Assembly (NCBI GenBank): GCA_050955105.1
Contig: JBPBQZ010000119.1
Span: 1 to 14,762, forward strand
DNA from: JBPBQZ01 sp050955105
GTDB taxonomy: Bacteria > Pseudomonadota > Gammaproteobacteria > Burkholderiales > Burkholderiaceae
Direction: 5' to 3'
Length of the DNA stretch: 14,762 nt
Below, in pieces: positions 6,623 through 13,575 of the stretch (position 1 is its first letter; each line of letters opens with the position of its first letter). The notes under the pieces were generated by a model. The model did not search any database. It had not been told where the DNA came from and saw nothing but the letters and a program-made list of their open reading frames with translations. The position numbers and the translations under genes are program-made.

Positions 6623-7708
6623 ATGAGTAGCGTCGAAGCGGCGGGCCGCGCGGCACGCCCGGCAATCGGATTTTTCGAGCGTTATCTGACGGTCTGGGTG
6701 GCGCTTTGTATCGTCGGCGGCATCGTACTTGGGCAGATGCTTCCGGGGCTCTTTTACGCCGTCGGCCGCATGGAAGTGGCGCAGGTCAATTTGCCGGTCG
6801 GCGTATTGATCTGGGTCATGATTATTCCGATGCTGGTGAAGATCGATTTTGCGGCCATGACCCAGGTCAAAAGCCATTGGCGCGGTATCGGCGTAACGCT
6901 GTTCGTGAATTGGTTCGTCAAGCCATTTTCAATGGCATTGCTCGGCTGGCTCTTTATCCGCCATGTGTTTGCCTTGTGGTTGCCTGCCGATCAGCTCGAC
7001 AGTTATATCGCCGGTTTGATTCTGCTGGCCGCGGCGCCATGTACAGCGATGGTGTTTGTCTGGGCGCAGCTATGCAAAGGTGATCCCTACTTCACTCTGT
7101 CGCAGGTCGCGTTGAACGATACGATCATGATCGTGGCGTTTGCGCCGCTGGTCGCGCTGCTGCTTGGCCTCTCGGCCATCAGCGTGCCGTGGAACACGCT
7201 GATCATCTCCGTCGGACTTTACATCATCATTCCCGTCATTCTTGCGCAGGTGCTGCGCAAGCGGCTGCTTGCCGGAGGCGCGGCTCATTTCCAGCGGGCT
7301 ATTGTGCGTCTCGGCCCGTATTCGATCTGCGCGCTACTGGCGACGCTGGTGTTGCTGTTCGCGTTTCAAGGTCAAGCCATCGTCCGGGAACCGCTGGTTA
7401 TCGCGATGTTGGCGGTCCCGATCCTGATTCAGGTGCTTTTCAATTCCGGCCTCGCGTATCTGCTCAATCGACGGCTGGGCGTTGCGCACTGCGTGGCGGG
7501 ACCATCGAGCCTGATCGGCGCGAGCAATTTTTTCGAACTCGCGGTAGCCACCGCGATCAGCTTATTCGGCTTCCGGTCCGGCGCGGCGCTCGCGACGGTG
7601 GTTGGTGTGCTGATTGAAGTGCCCGTCATGCTCCTGGTCGTCGGCGTGGTGAATCGATCGCAGCACTGGTACGAAGCAAACGACCGCATTAAAAGACAAA
7701 GCCTATGA
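6623..7708 (+). CDS. arsB: ACR3-family arsenite efflux transporter
   Basis: 361 residues, ten hydrophobic helices. Exports As(III) from the cytoplasm using the proton gradient. Seen: family segments RMEVAQVNLPVGVLIWVMII and PMLVKIDF; the functional cysteine C140 in LLAAAPCTAMVFVWAQ; and E332 in VGVLIEVPVML, matching the essential Cys and Glu of Alkaliphilus Acr3. The start is taken as ATG 6623, which fits the family N-terminus (FFERYLTVWVALCIVGG follows); a longer frame to 6479 would run over the arsR gene. Its stop codon overlaps the arsC start (ATGA), so the two were translationally coupled. A single ribosome-site-like GCGGAA precedes the start weakly. Confidence 0.95.
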   Translation: MSSVEAAGRAARPAIGFFERYLTVWVALCIVGGIVLGQMLPGLFYAVGRMEVAQVNLPVGVLIWVMIIPMLVKIDFAAMTQVKSHWRGIGVTLFVNWFVKPFSMALLGWLFIRHVFALWLPADQLDSYIAGLILLAAAPCTAMVFVWAQLCKGDPYFTLSQVALNDTIMIVAFAPLVALLLGLSAISVPWNTLIISVGLYIIIPVILAQVLRKRLLAGGAAHFQRAIVRLGPYSICALLATLVLLFAFQGQAIVREPLVIAMLAVPILIQVLFNSGLAYLLNRRLGVAHCVAGPSSLIGASNFFELAVATAISLFGFRSGAALATVVGVLIEVPVMLLVVGVVNRSQHWYEANDRIKRQSL

Positions 7709-7749
7709 GCGTCACGATTTATCACAACCCTGATTGCGGCAGGGCGTAG
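7705..7749 (+). pseudogene. arsC: arsC stub: arsenate reductase truncated after 14 codons
   Basis: ATG at 7705 overlaps the ACR3 stop (ATGA). The reading frame gives MSVTIYHNPDCGRA and then TAG at 7747-7749. MSVTIYHNPDCG is the conserved start of glutaredoxin-linked ArsC (family MS-x-TIYHNP-x-CGTSRN), including the catalytic cysteine at residue 11. The rest of the roughly 140-residue protein is missing and the following bases run into a terminator, so this looks like a deletion. The operon can therefore export arsenite but not reduce arsenate by itself. Confidence 0.85.
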
Positions 7750-7776
7750 CGACATGTTGACAACCTAGAAACAACA

Positions 7777-7797
7777 AACCCGGCTCAAGGCCGGGTT
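7777..7797 (+). terminator. Hairpin terminator after the ars operon
   Basis: AACCCGGC, loop TCAAG, GCCGGGTT: a perfect 8-base-pair GC-rich stem, preceded by an A-rich stretch and followed by an imperfect T-rich tail (cgtgttattt). Typical Burkholderia-style terminator, though the T-run is interrupted. Confidence 0.75.
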
Positions 7798-7869
7798 CGT
7801 GTTATTTGACATTGCAGCAACGTGTACTGAACTTTTTCTCAGATCGTTCTAATTGAGAAAAGCTGCACC

Positions 7870-7898
7870 TTGAACGAACAGCTGAACATACTTATGGT
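7870..7898 (+). promoter_or_regulatory. Putative promoter of the GntR regulator
   Basis: TTGAAC (7870-7875), 17 bases, TATGGT (7893-7898). The -10 half is within palindrome site 1. The predicted start of transcription would fall near 7905, the first ATG of the frame, so either a leaderless message or a start at 7971 follows. Confidence 0.45.
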
Positions 7899-7908
7899 AT
7901 TGCCATGA
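7892..7908. promoter_or_regulatory. FadR-type operator site 1 (regulator's own promoter)
   Basis: TTATGGT-ATT-GCCATGA, 12 of 14 arm positions equal to the perfect palindrome at 8968-8984. It matches the FadR-subfamily form (TGGT-N3-ACCA). Sits on the putative -10 box of the regulator, which points to autoregulation. Confidence 0.7.
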
Positions 7909-7970
7909 GAGAATGGCCCCGCAGCCGATTCCACTCACATGCACTCCTGTTCAGCCTCCGTCCATTGTCA

Positions 7971-8843
7971 ATGACCATCCGCTCTTCCGACTCGCCTCTG
8001 CGCCGCGGCACAACGCGGAATGTCGCTTCGCCCGAGTCGGCACCCGCTTCCGAATTCCGTGCGCTGCGTAAGTCGCGCACCTTCGAAGAAATTACCAACC
8101 AAGTTCGCGAGATGCTATTCGGCGGCTCGCTCAAGCCTGGCGACCGACTGCCGGCAGAACGTGAATTGTCTCAAATACTTGGCATCGGCAGGCCGGCGCT
8201 GCGGGAAGCTTTGCGTGCACTCGAAGCCAACGGCTTGATCGTCCTGCGGATGGGAAAGAGTGGCGGTGCATTTATTTCGAGTGGCAAGCCAAGTGTCGTG
8301 TCCGACAATATGTCGGACCTGCTGCGGCTGGGAAATGTCTCGATAGCCGAACTGTTCGAAGCGCGGGTCTGGATTCAAAGCGCACTGGCAAGTGCGGCAT
8401 GTACGCGTGCCACCGACGCCGACATTAAAGCGCTTCGCGAAAATGTGGTGCTAGGTGAGATGCATCATGCGGCGGGCCGAGCCGCCGAACGCATTTCGGC
8501 AAATATCGAATTCCATAATATTTTGGCGAACGCGACGCACAATTCGGTAGCAGTCATGGTCATCCGAGGGCTGACCGACGGATTGCGAAATTTGATCCGG
8601 CAGGTCGGTTCCGATCCGGCGCCTACGCTATTCAAAGACCGCCGCGCACTGCTTGCCGCGCTGGAAGCACGTGACGAGAAAGCCGCCGGAAAGGCCATGG
8701 CCAGGTTGCTGAAGACGACGATGCAAACCTACCAACGACTCGCCGAGCAGCAAGCATCACAGACCGATGTCACGGTTAAAGTACCACCCGCCAAACGCGC
8801 CGCGCGGAAATCTGCCGCACGCAAAAACGCGAAAAGCTCCTAG
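7971..8843 (+). CDS. FadR-subfamily GntR transcriptional regulator
   Basis: 290 residues from ATG 7971; a longer version from ATG 7905 (312 residues) is possible, but that ATG lies inside operator site 1. Neither has a Shine-Dalgarno sequence. N-terminal winged helix (about residues 36-103) with the GntR signature LKPGDRLPAERELSQILGI, then GRPALREALRALEANGLI; the C-terminal FCD ligand domain (about 115-255) has the EFHNILA helix typical of FCD proteins, whose histidine helps bind a metal-dependent carboxylate ligand in relatives. It ends in an unusual basic tail, PPAKRAARKSAARKNAKSS. It precedes and is co-directional with the catabolic cluster; three matching operators suggest it represses both itself and the cluster until a small carboxylate or CoA-type inducer appears. 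Confidence 0.9.
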   Translation: MTIRSSDSPLRRGTTRNVASPESAPASEFRALRKSRTFEEITNQVREMLFGGSLKPGDRLPAERELSQILGIGRPALREALRALEANGLIVLRMGKSGGAFISSGKPSVVSDNMSDLLRLGNVSIAELFEARVWIQSALASAACTRATDADIKALRENVVLGEMHHAAGRAAERISANIEFHNILANATHNSVAVMVIRGLTDGLRNLIRQVGSDPAPTLFKDRRALLAALEARDEKAAGKAMARLLKTTMQTYQRLAEQQASQTDVTVKVPPAKRAARKSAARKNAKSS

Positions 8844-8873
8844 CAGGCAACCGTCATATCCCACCGCTTTTGT

Positions 8874-8901
8874 TTGACGGGAAATTCGCACTTGTTATAA
8901 T
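8874..8901 (+). promoter_or_regulatory. Promoter of the catabolic cluster
   Basis: TTGACG (8874-8879), 16 bases, TATAAT (8896-8901). This is the best sigma-70 promoter in the right half. Its -10 box overlaps operator site 2, fitting repression. It gives a leader of about 220 bases before the first gene. Confidence 0.75.
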
Positions 8902-8914
8902 GGCCTTACCATAA
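8898..8914. promoter_or_regulatory. FadR-type operator site 2
   Basis: TAATGGC-CTT-ACCATAA, 12 of 14 arm positions equal to the perfect site; the right arm is exact. Overlaps the -10 box of the cluster promoter. Confidence 0.8.
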
Positions 8915-8967
8915 GATTTTGCAGATTCACCGATGGGCGCGGCTCACGAATCCGAGGTTTTGTAATT

Positions 8968-8984
8968 TTATGGTCTTACCATAA
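8968..8984. promoter_or_regulatory. FadR-type operator site 3 (perfect)
   Basis: TTATGGT-CTT-ACCATAA is a perfect 7-3-7 palindrome, centred 70 bases downstream of site 2. The 14-base core GG(C/T)CTTACCATAAG is shared as a direct repeat with site 2. Lying in the leader, it could block elongation or pair with site 2 in a DNA loop. Confidence 0.85.
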
Positions 8985-9129
8985 GCATTATCGATCCGAA
9001 CATTCGCTTTGAGAGGCGCATCGACATAGATGGCATCGCCGCGCATTTTGGAAGCAGGCGCTCAAATCAGCGTTCGATGTCACGTCGAAGGCATTGAACT
9101 GCGCTCGATACAAGACAGGAGACGTTGTT

Positions 9130-10188
9130 ATGACTCTCGAAGCACGCATTGCAAGCGCCCACTATGTCGACAATGGATGGCTCGATCGCCATGTCGAAGC
9201 GGCGCTAGAACCAGAATTGCCGATTGTCGATCCGCATCACCATCTGTGGCAGTTCCGGCCGGAATATCAGGTTTATATGCTCGATGACCTGCTTGCCGAC
9301 TATAAAAAAGGCGGCCACAACATCAAGGCCACGGTCTTTACCGAATGCAGAACCATGTACTCGGTCGACGCCGAGGAAGCGTTTAAACCGGTCGGCGAGG
9401 TCGAATTCGCTAATGGCGTGGCGGCACTGAGCGCGAGTGGCGGGCTAGGAGCGTTGCGGCTATGCGCCGGCATCATCGGCTATGCCGATCTGCGCTCACC
9501 GCAGATCAGAAAAGTGCTGGAGGCCATGCAGGCCCGAGCTCCGGAGCGATTCCGAGGCATTCGGCAAATCGCCTATTTTCATGCTGATCCGGCGATGCCG
9601 CAGGCACCGCAGCGCGTGCCAGAAAAGCTTTTATACGATAGCGCGTTCCGGCGCGGGCTTTCGCATTTCGAGGAGCTCGGGCTGAGTTTCGACATCGCCG
9701 TCAACCACACCCAACTGCAGGATGCGATCGATCTGGCGGACGCGTTTCCTAACGTCACAATGATTCTGAATCATATGGGGGGGCGGCTCGCGCACGGCAT
9801 GTATGCCGATCGACAAGAGGAAGTGCGCGAAACCTGGACGCGCAAGATTTTCGAGATCGCCAAGCGCCCGAACGTGGTGCTGAAGATTGGTGGGATCGGC
9901 AAGAAGAATGGCGGCTTTAACTTTCATCTTAGAGATACGCCGCCCAGCTCGGAACAGCTTGCCGACGCCTGGCGCCCCTATTTCGATACATGCATAGAAG
10001 CCTTCGGCCCACATCGCGCCATGCTGGAAAGCAACTTTCCGATCGACAAAACAGGCTGCAGTTACGCGGTGGTCTGGAACACATTCAAGCGCCTGACCGC
10101 CGCTCTGAGCCGTGATGAAAGAACCTCTCTGTTCTCGGAATGCGCGACGCAGACATATCGGTTGCCGATTGAAATTCTTGACCGTTGA
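9130..10188 (+). CDS. Amidohydrolase family 2 / COG3618 metal-dependent hydrolase (lactonase-like)
   Basis: 352 residues, TIM-barrel hydrolase. Seen: the metal motif IVDPHHHLWQF (D34, H36, H38), FRGIRQIAYFH (about 142), a conserved H215 in MILNHMGG, and MLESNFPIDK (about 298-307), a strand-8 segment I know from the COG3618 group. Known members hydrolyse sugar lactones and 2-pyrone-4,6-dicarboxylate lactone, or decarboxylate aromatic acids. ATG 9130 follows AGGAGA at about nine bases; an upstream start at 9094 lacks this. Cytoplasmic, no signal peptide. It heads the cluster, 15 bases before the CoA-transferase, so it probably prepares the free acid that is then activated. Exact substrate cannot be told. 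Confidence 0.88.
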   Translation: MTLEARIASAHYVDNGWLDRHVEAALEPELPIVDPHHHLWQFRPEYQVYMLDDLLADYKKGGHNIKATVFTECRTMYSVDAEEAFKPVGEVEFANGVAALSASGGLGALRLCAGIIGYADLRSPQIRKVLEAMQARAPERFRGIRQIAYFHADPAMPQAPQRVPEKLLYDSAFRRGLSHFEELGLSFDIAVNHTQLQDAIDLADAFPNVTMILNHMGGRLAHGMYADRQEEVRETWTRKIFEIAKRPNVVLKIGGIGKKNGGFNFHLRDTPPSSEQLADAWRPYFDTCIEAFGPHRAMLESNFPIDKTGCSYAVVWNTFKRLTAALSRDERTSLFSECATQTYRLPIEILDR

Positions 10189-10202
10189 ACTGTGGGTAGA
10201 CA

Positions 10203-11342
10203 ATGAAACCGCTTTCCGAACTCCTGGTGGTGGATCTGACGCAGAATCTTTCAGGTCCTTATTGCACCATGCTGCTGGCCGATGCCGGCGCCCAAGTGAT
10301 CAAGGTTGAACGGCCGGGCGGCGATCCCTCCCGTGAGATGAGCCCGTTCGTGCAAGGCATGTCGGCTTATTTCATGTCGATCAATCGCAATAAGAAGTCG
10401 ATCGTGCTTGACCTGACCCAGCACGACGATCTGCAAGTGCTTCACAAGCTACTGAAGAACGCGGACGTATTGGTAGAGAATTTCAAGCCGGGCACGATGG
10501 AGAAGCTCGGGCTAAGCTGGGACAGCTTGCATGAGAAATTTCCACGGCTGACGCTGGCGTCGATTTCAGGATTCGGCCAAAACGGACCCTATCGACGCCT
10601 TCCTGCCTTCGACATGGTAGTGCAGGCGATGGGCGGCATCATGTCACTGACGGGCCAGCCCGATGCGCCGCCGGTGCGCGTTGGCGTATCGGTGGGCGAT
10701 CTCGCGGCCGGCATTTTCGCGGTGATCGGCGTGCAGTCCGCCATCATCCAACGGCACTTAAGCGGGCTAGGCAGCCGCGTCGATATCTCGATGCTCGATT
10801 GCCAGGTGGCATTGCTTGAAAATGCAATTTCAAGATATCAGGCAACGGGTGTAGTGCCGGGGCCTTTGGGCGCACGCCATCCCACGTCCACGCCATTCGG
10901 GCTGTTCTCGTGCGCCGACGGGTCCCTTGCGATCACTGCACCCTCCGATGCGTTGTTCCCAAAATTATGCGTGGCGATCGGCCACCCCGAATTGGCGTTG
11001 GACGAACGCTTTGCCACCCGCCCCGCGCGCCTTGCAAATCGCGATAGCCTTGAACGCATACTCGAAGACATCTTGAAAACCCGCAAGGTCGCCGACTGGA
11101 TGCCCAAGCTCACTGAAGCGGGTGTGCCATTCGGCAAGCTCAACGACATGGCCGATTTGATCGACGATCCGCAACTGGCCGCGCGCAACATGCTGGTCGA
11201 GCTGCGCGACGATGAGGGACGGGTATTAAAGGTTCCGGGCAATCCCGTAAAAATCGGCGCCCTAGTCGACGAAGCCTTCGGCTTCCCGCCTCAGCTCGAT
11301 CAGCATCGTGCCGAGATATTGCAATCCATCGCAGCGGATTGA
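10203..11342 (+). CDS. Class III CoA-transferase (CaiB/BaiF family)
   Basis: 379 residues. Transfers CoA between a donor acyl-CoA and a carboxylic acid by way of an aspartyl anhydride. Seen: PLSELLVVDLTQNLSGPYCT at the N-terminus, DAGAQVIKVERPGGDPSR, FMSINRNKKSIVLDL, NADVLVENFKPGTMEKLGL and SISGFGQNGPY, all classical family blocks; the catalytic aspartate is D166 in GVSVGDLAAG, matching D169 of formyl-CoA transferase; SMLDCQVALLENAI follows. Full length. Starts 14 bases after the amidohydrolase stop, clearly the same transcript. The acid it activates is unknown; it need not be formate, carnitine or oxalate. Confidence 0.93.
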   Translation: MKPLSELLVVDLTQNLSGPYCTMLLADAGAQVIKVERPGGDPSREMSPFVQGMSAYFMSINRNKKSIVLDLTQHDDLQVLHKLLKNADVLVENFKPGTMEKLGLSWDSLHEKFPRLTLASISGFGQNGPYRRLPAFDMVVQAMGGIMSLTGQPDAPPVRVGVSVGDLAAGIFAVIGVQSAIIQRHLSGLGSRVDISMLDCQVALLENAISRYQATGVVPGPLGARHPTSTPFGLFSCADGSLAITAPSDALFPKLCVAIGHPELALDERFATRPARLANRDSLERILEDILKTRKVADWMPKLTEAGVPFGKLNDMADLIDDPQLAARNMLVELRDDEGRVLKVPGNPVKIGALVDEAFGFPPQLDQHRAEILQSIAAD

Positions 11343-11352
11343 CCGGGGCTCC

Positions 11353-11371
11353 TTTTGGCGCCGTAGCGCCT
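11353..11371 (+). other. Small hairpin between the CoA-transferase and crotonase genes
   Basis: GGCGC-CGTA-GCGCC stem (within ttttggcgccgtagcgcctt) in the 60-base gap. Stable but without a T-run; possibly an mRNA-stability or processing element. Weak evidence. Confidence 0.3.
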
Positions 11372-11402
11372 TGGCCGCCTTGAAACCATTTCAGGATCAC
11401 GC

Positions 11403-12167
11403 ATGAATACTGAACCAATCGAGTCCGGCGCGCCGCTGCTGGAAATCGGCGAGCGCATCGCCACCATTACCTTGCGCCGACCGGAAGTCAGCAACCGACT
11501 GGAAGCCAGCGACCTGGTCGAGTTGATCGAGCATATCGAGCAGGTTAATGCCAGCGACGCCCTGGTATTGCGCTGGCGTGCGCTGGGCAAATATTTCTGC
11601 AGTGGATTCAACATAAACAAGCTGGGCGTTGCCAAGTCGGTGAATTTCGAGGACGTGGCGCGCGCCATCGAAAACTGCCGAGCGATCACCATTGCGGTGC
11701 TGCAAGGCGGAATTTTCGGGGGCGCCACCGATTTGGCGCTGCGCTGTGATTTCAGAATAGCTTCTACTAACGCGCAGCTGCACGTGCCGGCGGTGCGTCT
11801 CGGTGCGCACTTCAATCTCAGCGCATTGCAGCGTTTCAGTTCTCGGCTTGGCATCGACAATGCCAAGCGGATTCTACTGGCCGCCGAGAAATTCGACGCG
11901 CAAGCGATGAAAGACTGTGGCTATGCAACCGCGCTGGTCGCGCCCGACGCGCTGCACGATTATGTTCAAAGCATGAGCGAACAGTTCGCCAGCAGCGCAC
12001 CATTGCCACTACTGTCGATGAAAAAGCATTTGAATCGTATCGCCGCCAATACGCTGGATGTCGACGAATTCAGCGTGGACTTTAATAAGGCCTTCCATTC
12101 CACCGACGCGCAAGAAGGCAGGGTGGCCTGGCAAGAGCGCCGGCCGCCCCGCTTCACCGGAAACTGA
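11403..12167 (+). CDS. Crotonase-superfamily (enoyl-CoA hydratase/isomerase-like) protein with altered active site
   Basis: 254 residues, normal length for the fold. The oxyanion-hole segment YFCSGFNINKL (residues 64-74) and the GGIFGGATDLALRCDFRIA region (102-120) are clear, so acyl-CoA binding is likely. However, the two catalytic glutamates of enoyl-CoA hydratase (rat E144 and E164) align with D110 and A130. A canonical hydratase reaction is therefore doubtful; isomerase, hydrolase, decarboxylase or C-C lyase chemistry, all known in this superfamily, are alternatives. CAGGA before the ATG at 11403 is a fair ribosome site. Third gene of the cluster, 60 bases after the CoA-transferase, so it probably acts on the CoA thioester made there. 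Confidence 0.88.
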   Translation: MNTEPIESGAPLLEIGERIATITLRRPEVSNRLEASDLVELIEHIEQVNASDALVLRWRALGKYFCSGFNINKLGVAKSVNFEDVARAIENCRAITIAVLQGGIFGGATDLALRCDFRIASTNAQLHVPAVRLGAHFNLSALQRFSSRLGIDNAKRILLAAEKFDAQAMKDCGYATALVAPDALHDYVQSMSEQFASSAPLPLLSMKKHLNRIAANTLDVDEFSVDFNKAFHSTDAQEGRVAWQERRPPRFTGN

Positions 12168-12180
12168 GATAAGCCGGCGG

Positions 12181-12194
12181 CGTCATGCCTGACG
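12181..12194 (+). other. Short hairpin followed by a T-run upstream of the solute-binding protein gene
   Basis: CGTCA-TGCC-TGACG with TTTTTT eight bases later (12202-12207). The stem is short, so at most a partial terminator or mRNA-processing site that would set the solute-binding-protein gene apart. A TATAAA follows at 12216, leaving room for a second promoter. Confidence 0.3.
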
Positions 12195-12241
12195 AATAGC
12201 GTTTTTTGCGGGTCCTATAAAAAAATCGAGGGGAGACACTC

Positions 12242-13510
12242 ATGCACTCAGACGTTCATTCGAGCCGCCTGCGCACGGCCATGGCTGGGCTGAAATTACG
12301 CACGCTCACGTGTGCGGGCACCGTGCTGCTGGGCATGCTGGCGGTGGCGCCGCGTCTGGCCACCGCGCAAGACCAATCGCCTGTGAAGATCGGCATGGTG
12401 CTGGCGAAGCAAGGCGTATTCGCGGAGATCGGTCGTGACAGCGCACGCGGCGCCATGATGGCGGTCGTCGAGAGCGGCTCGAAGGTTGACGGTCGGCCGG
12501 TGCAGCTAATTTGGTATGACGATCCCGACCCTCAAACCGCACAGCAAAATACCTCTAAGCTGATCGATTCGGAAAAGGTCGTGGCAATCATTGGAGGCCT
12601 CAACAGCGCGTCGGCGCTAGCCGAAGCATCGGTCGTGAAGCGGGAAAAAATCCCCCTTGTGGTGATTGCCGGTGCGACTGCCGCGATTACCGGAAAATCG
12701 TGTAATCGCTATACGTTCCGCACTTATCCAAGCGTTGCCGTGACCTCACGAGCGATCGTACCGGGGTTGATGACAAACGGTAAGCGCTGGTATTTCCTCG
12801 CGCCCAACTATGCGGCGGGGCAAGAAGCCTATGCCGGCATGCGATCGCAGTTCGACAAGCTTGGCGGCACCGAGGTCGGCTATGACAAGCTGCCGCTTGG
12901 TACCAACGATTTCAGCAGTTTCATTTTAAAGATAAGGGAAACGCATCCTGATGTGGTGGCCTATGCGCTGACCGGTCTGGATATCGACAACTTCCTGAAG
13001 CAATGGGCGCAATACGGGATGAAGGGCAAAGTTCCGGTGGGCAATCCTTTCGTCAGTGAATCGTCGCTGTGGCCGCTCGACAAAGATGCGCTCACCGGCA
13101 CCACCGCCATGGTCTGGCAATACTCCGATCCAAAGAATTCACTCGCGGAAAAAACCTTCACCGCAAGCTATCGTAAAAAATACGATGTACCGCCGTCGCT
13201 AAATGCCTGGGCTGGCTGGAAATCCATGCATGCGATTCTCGATGCCATCGGCGCAGGCAAATCCACCGACGCCGCATCGATCGTGCGTCAATTGGAAACC
13301 ATCAAATGGCAGGACCACGGCTTTCCCAGTTATTACCGCAGTTGGGATCACCAATTCGTCCATCCCTTATTAATCGTCGAAGCCCGCGCACCAAAAACGG
13401 ATAAGTGGGACGTTGTCGAGATCCGCCAGACGCTGCCCGCCGCTGGCGGCGATGTTGACGCGCTGTTCGGCTCGCGAGCCGAGGTCGGATGCCATATGGA
13501 CGAGTTGTAG
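12242..13510 (+). CDS. Branched-chain-type ABC transporter solute-binding protein (Peripla_BP_6)
   Basis: 422 residues. Periplasmic receptor of the LivJ/LivK (HAAT) class, which in soil betaproteobacteria often binds aromatic or other carboxylic acids rather than amino acids. Seen: signal peptide to about A42 (twin-basic start, hydrophobic core, ATA-Q cleavage), then VKIGMVLAKQGVFAEIGRDS, the typical first strand, RPVQLIWYDDPDPQTAQQNT and VVAIIGGLNSASALA. GAGGGGAG precedes the ATG by seven bases. No LivHMGF permease or ATPase genes are seen nearby, and those may lie elsewhere. Fourth and last gene of the cluster. A broken paralog is found at 5832-6075. Confidence 0.92.
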   Translation: MHSDVHSSRLRTAMAGLKLRTLTCAGTVLLGMLAVAPRLATAQDQSPVKIGMVLAKQGVFAEIGRDSARGAMMAVVESGSKVDGRPVQLIWYDDPDPQTAQQNTSKLIDSEKVVAIIGGLNSASALAEASVVKREKIPLVVIAGATAAITGKSCNRYTFRTYPSVAVTSRAIVPGLMTNGKRWYFLAPNYAAGQEAYAGMRSQFDKLGGTEVGYDKLPLGTNDFSSFILKIRETHPDVVAYALTGLDIDNFLKQWAQYGMKGKVPVGNPFVSESSLWPLDKDALTGTTAMVWQYSDPKNSLAEKTFTASYRKKYDVPPSLNAWAGWKSMHAILDAIGAGKSTDAASIVRQLETIKWQDHGFPSYYRSWDHQFVHPLLIVEARAPKTDKWDVVEIRQTLPAAGGDVDALFGSRAEVGCHMDEL

Positions 13511-13575
13511 GAAACCTCAATAGCACCACGCACGCCAACCTCGGGTTAAACGCAAAACCGATCAGCGCTGCCCGG

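Noticed and set aside
7757..7762. Perfect TTGACA after the arsC stub
   Set aside because: No -10 box at suitable distance; the ars terminator hairpin occupies that place.
9030..9287. Possible leader peptide or ORF in the leader of the catabolic cluster
   Set aside because: It has no ribosome site and runs into the amidohydrolase gene in another frame; looks like a shadow.
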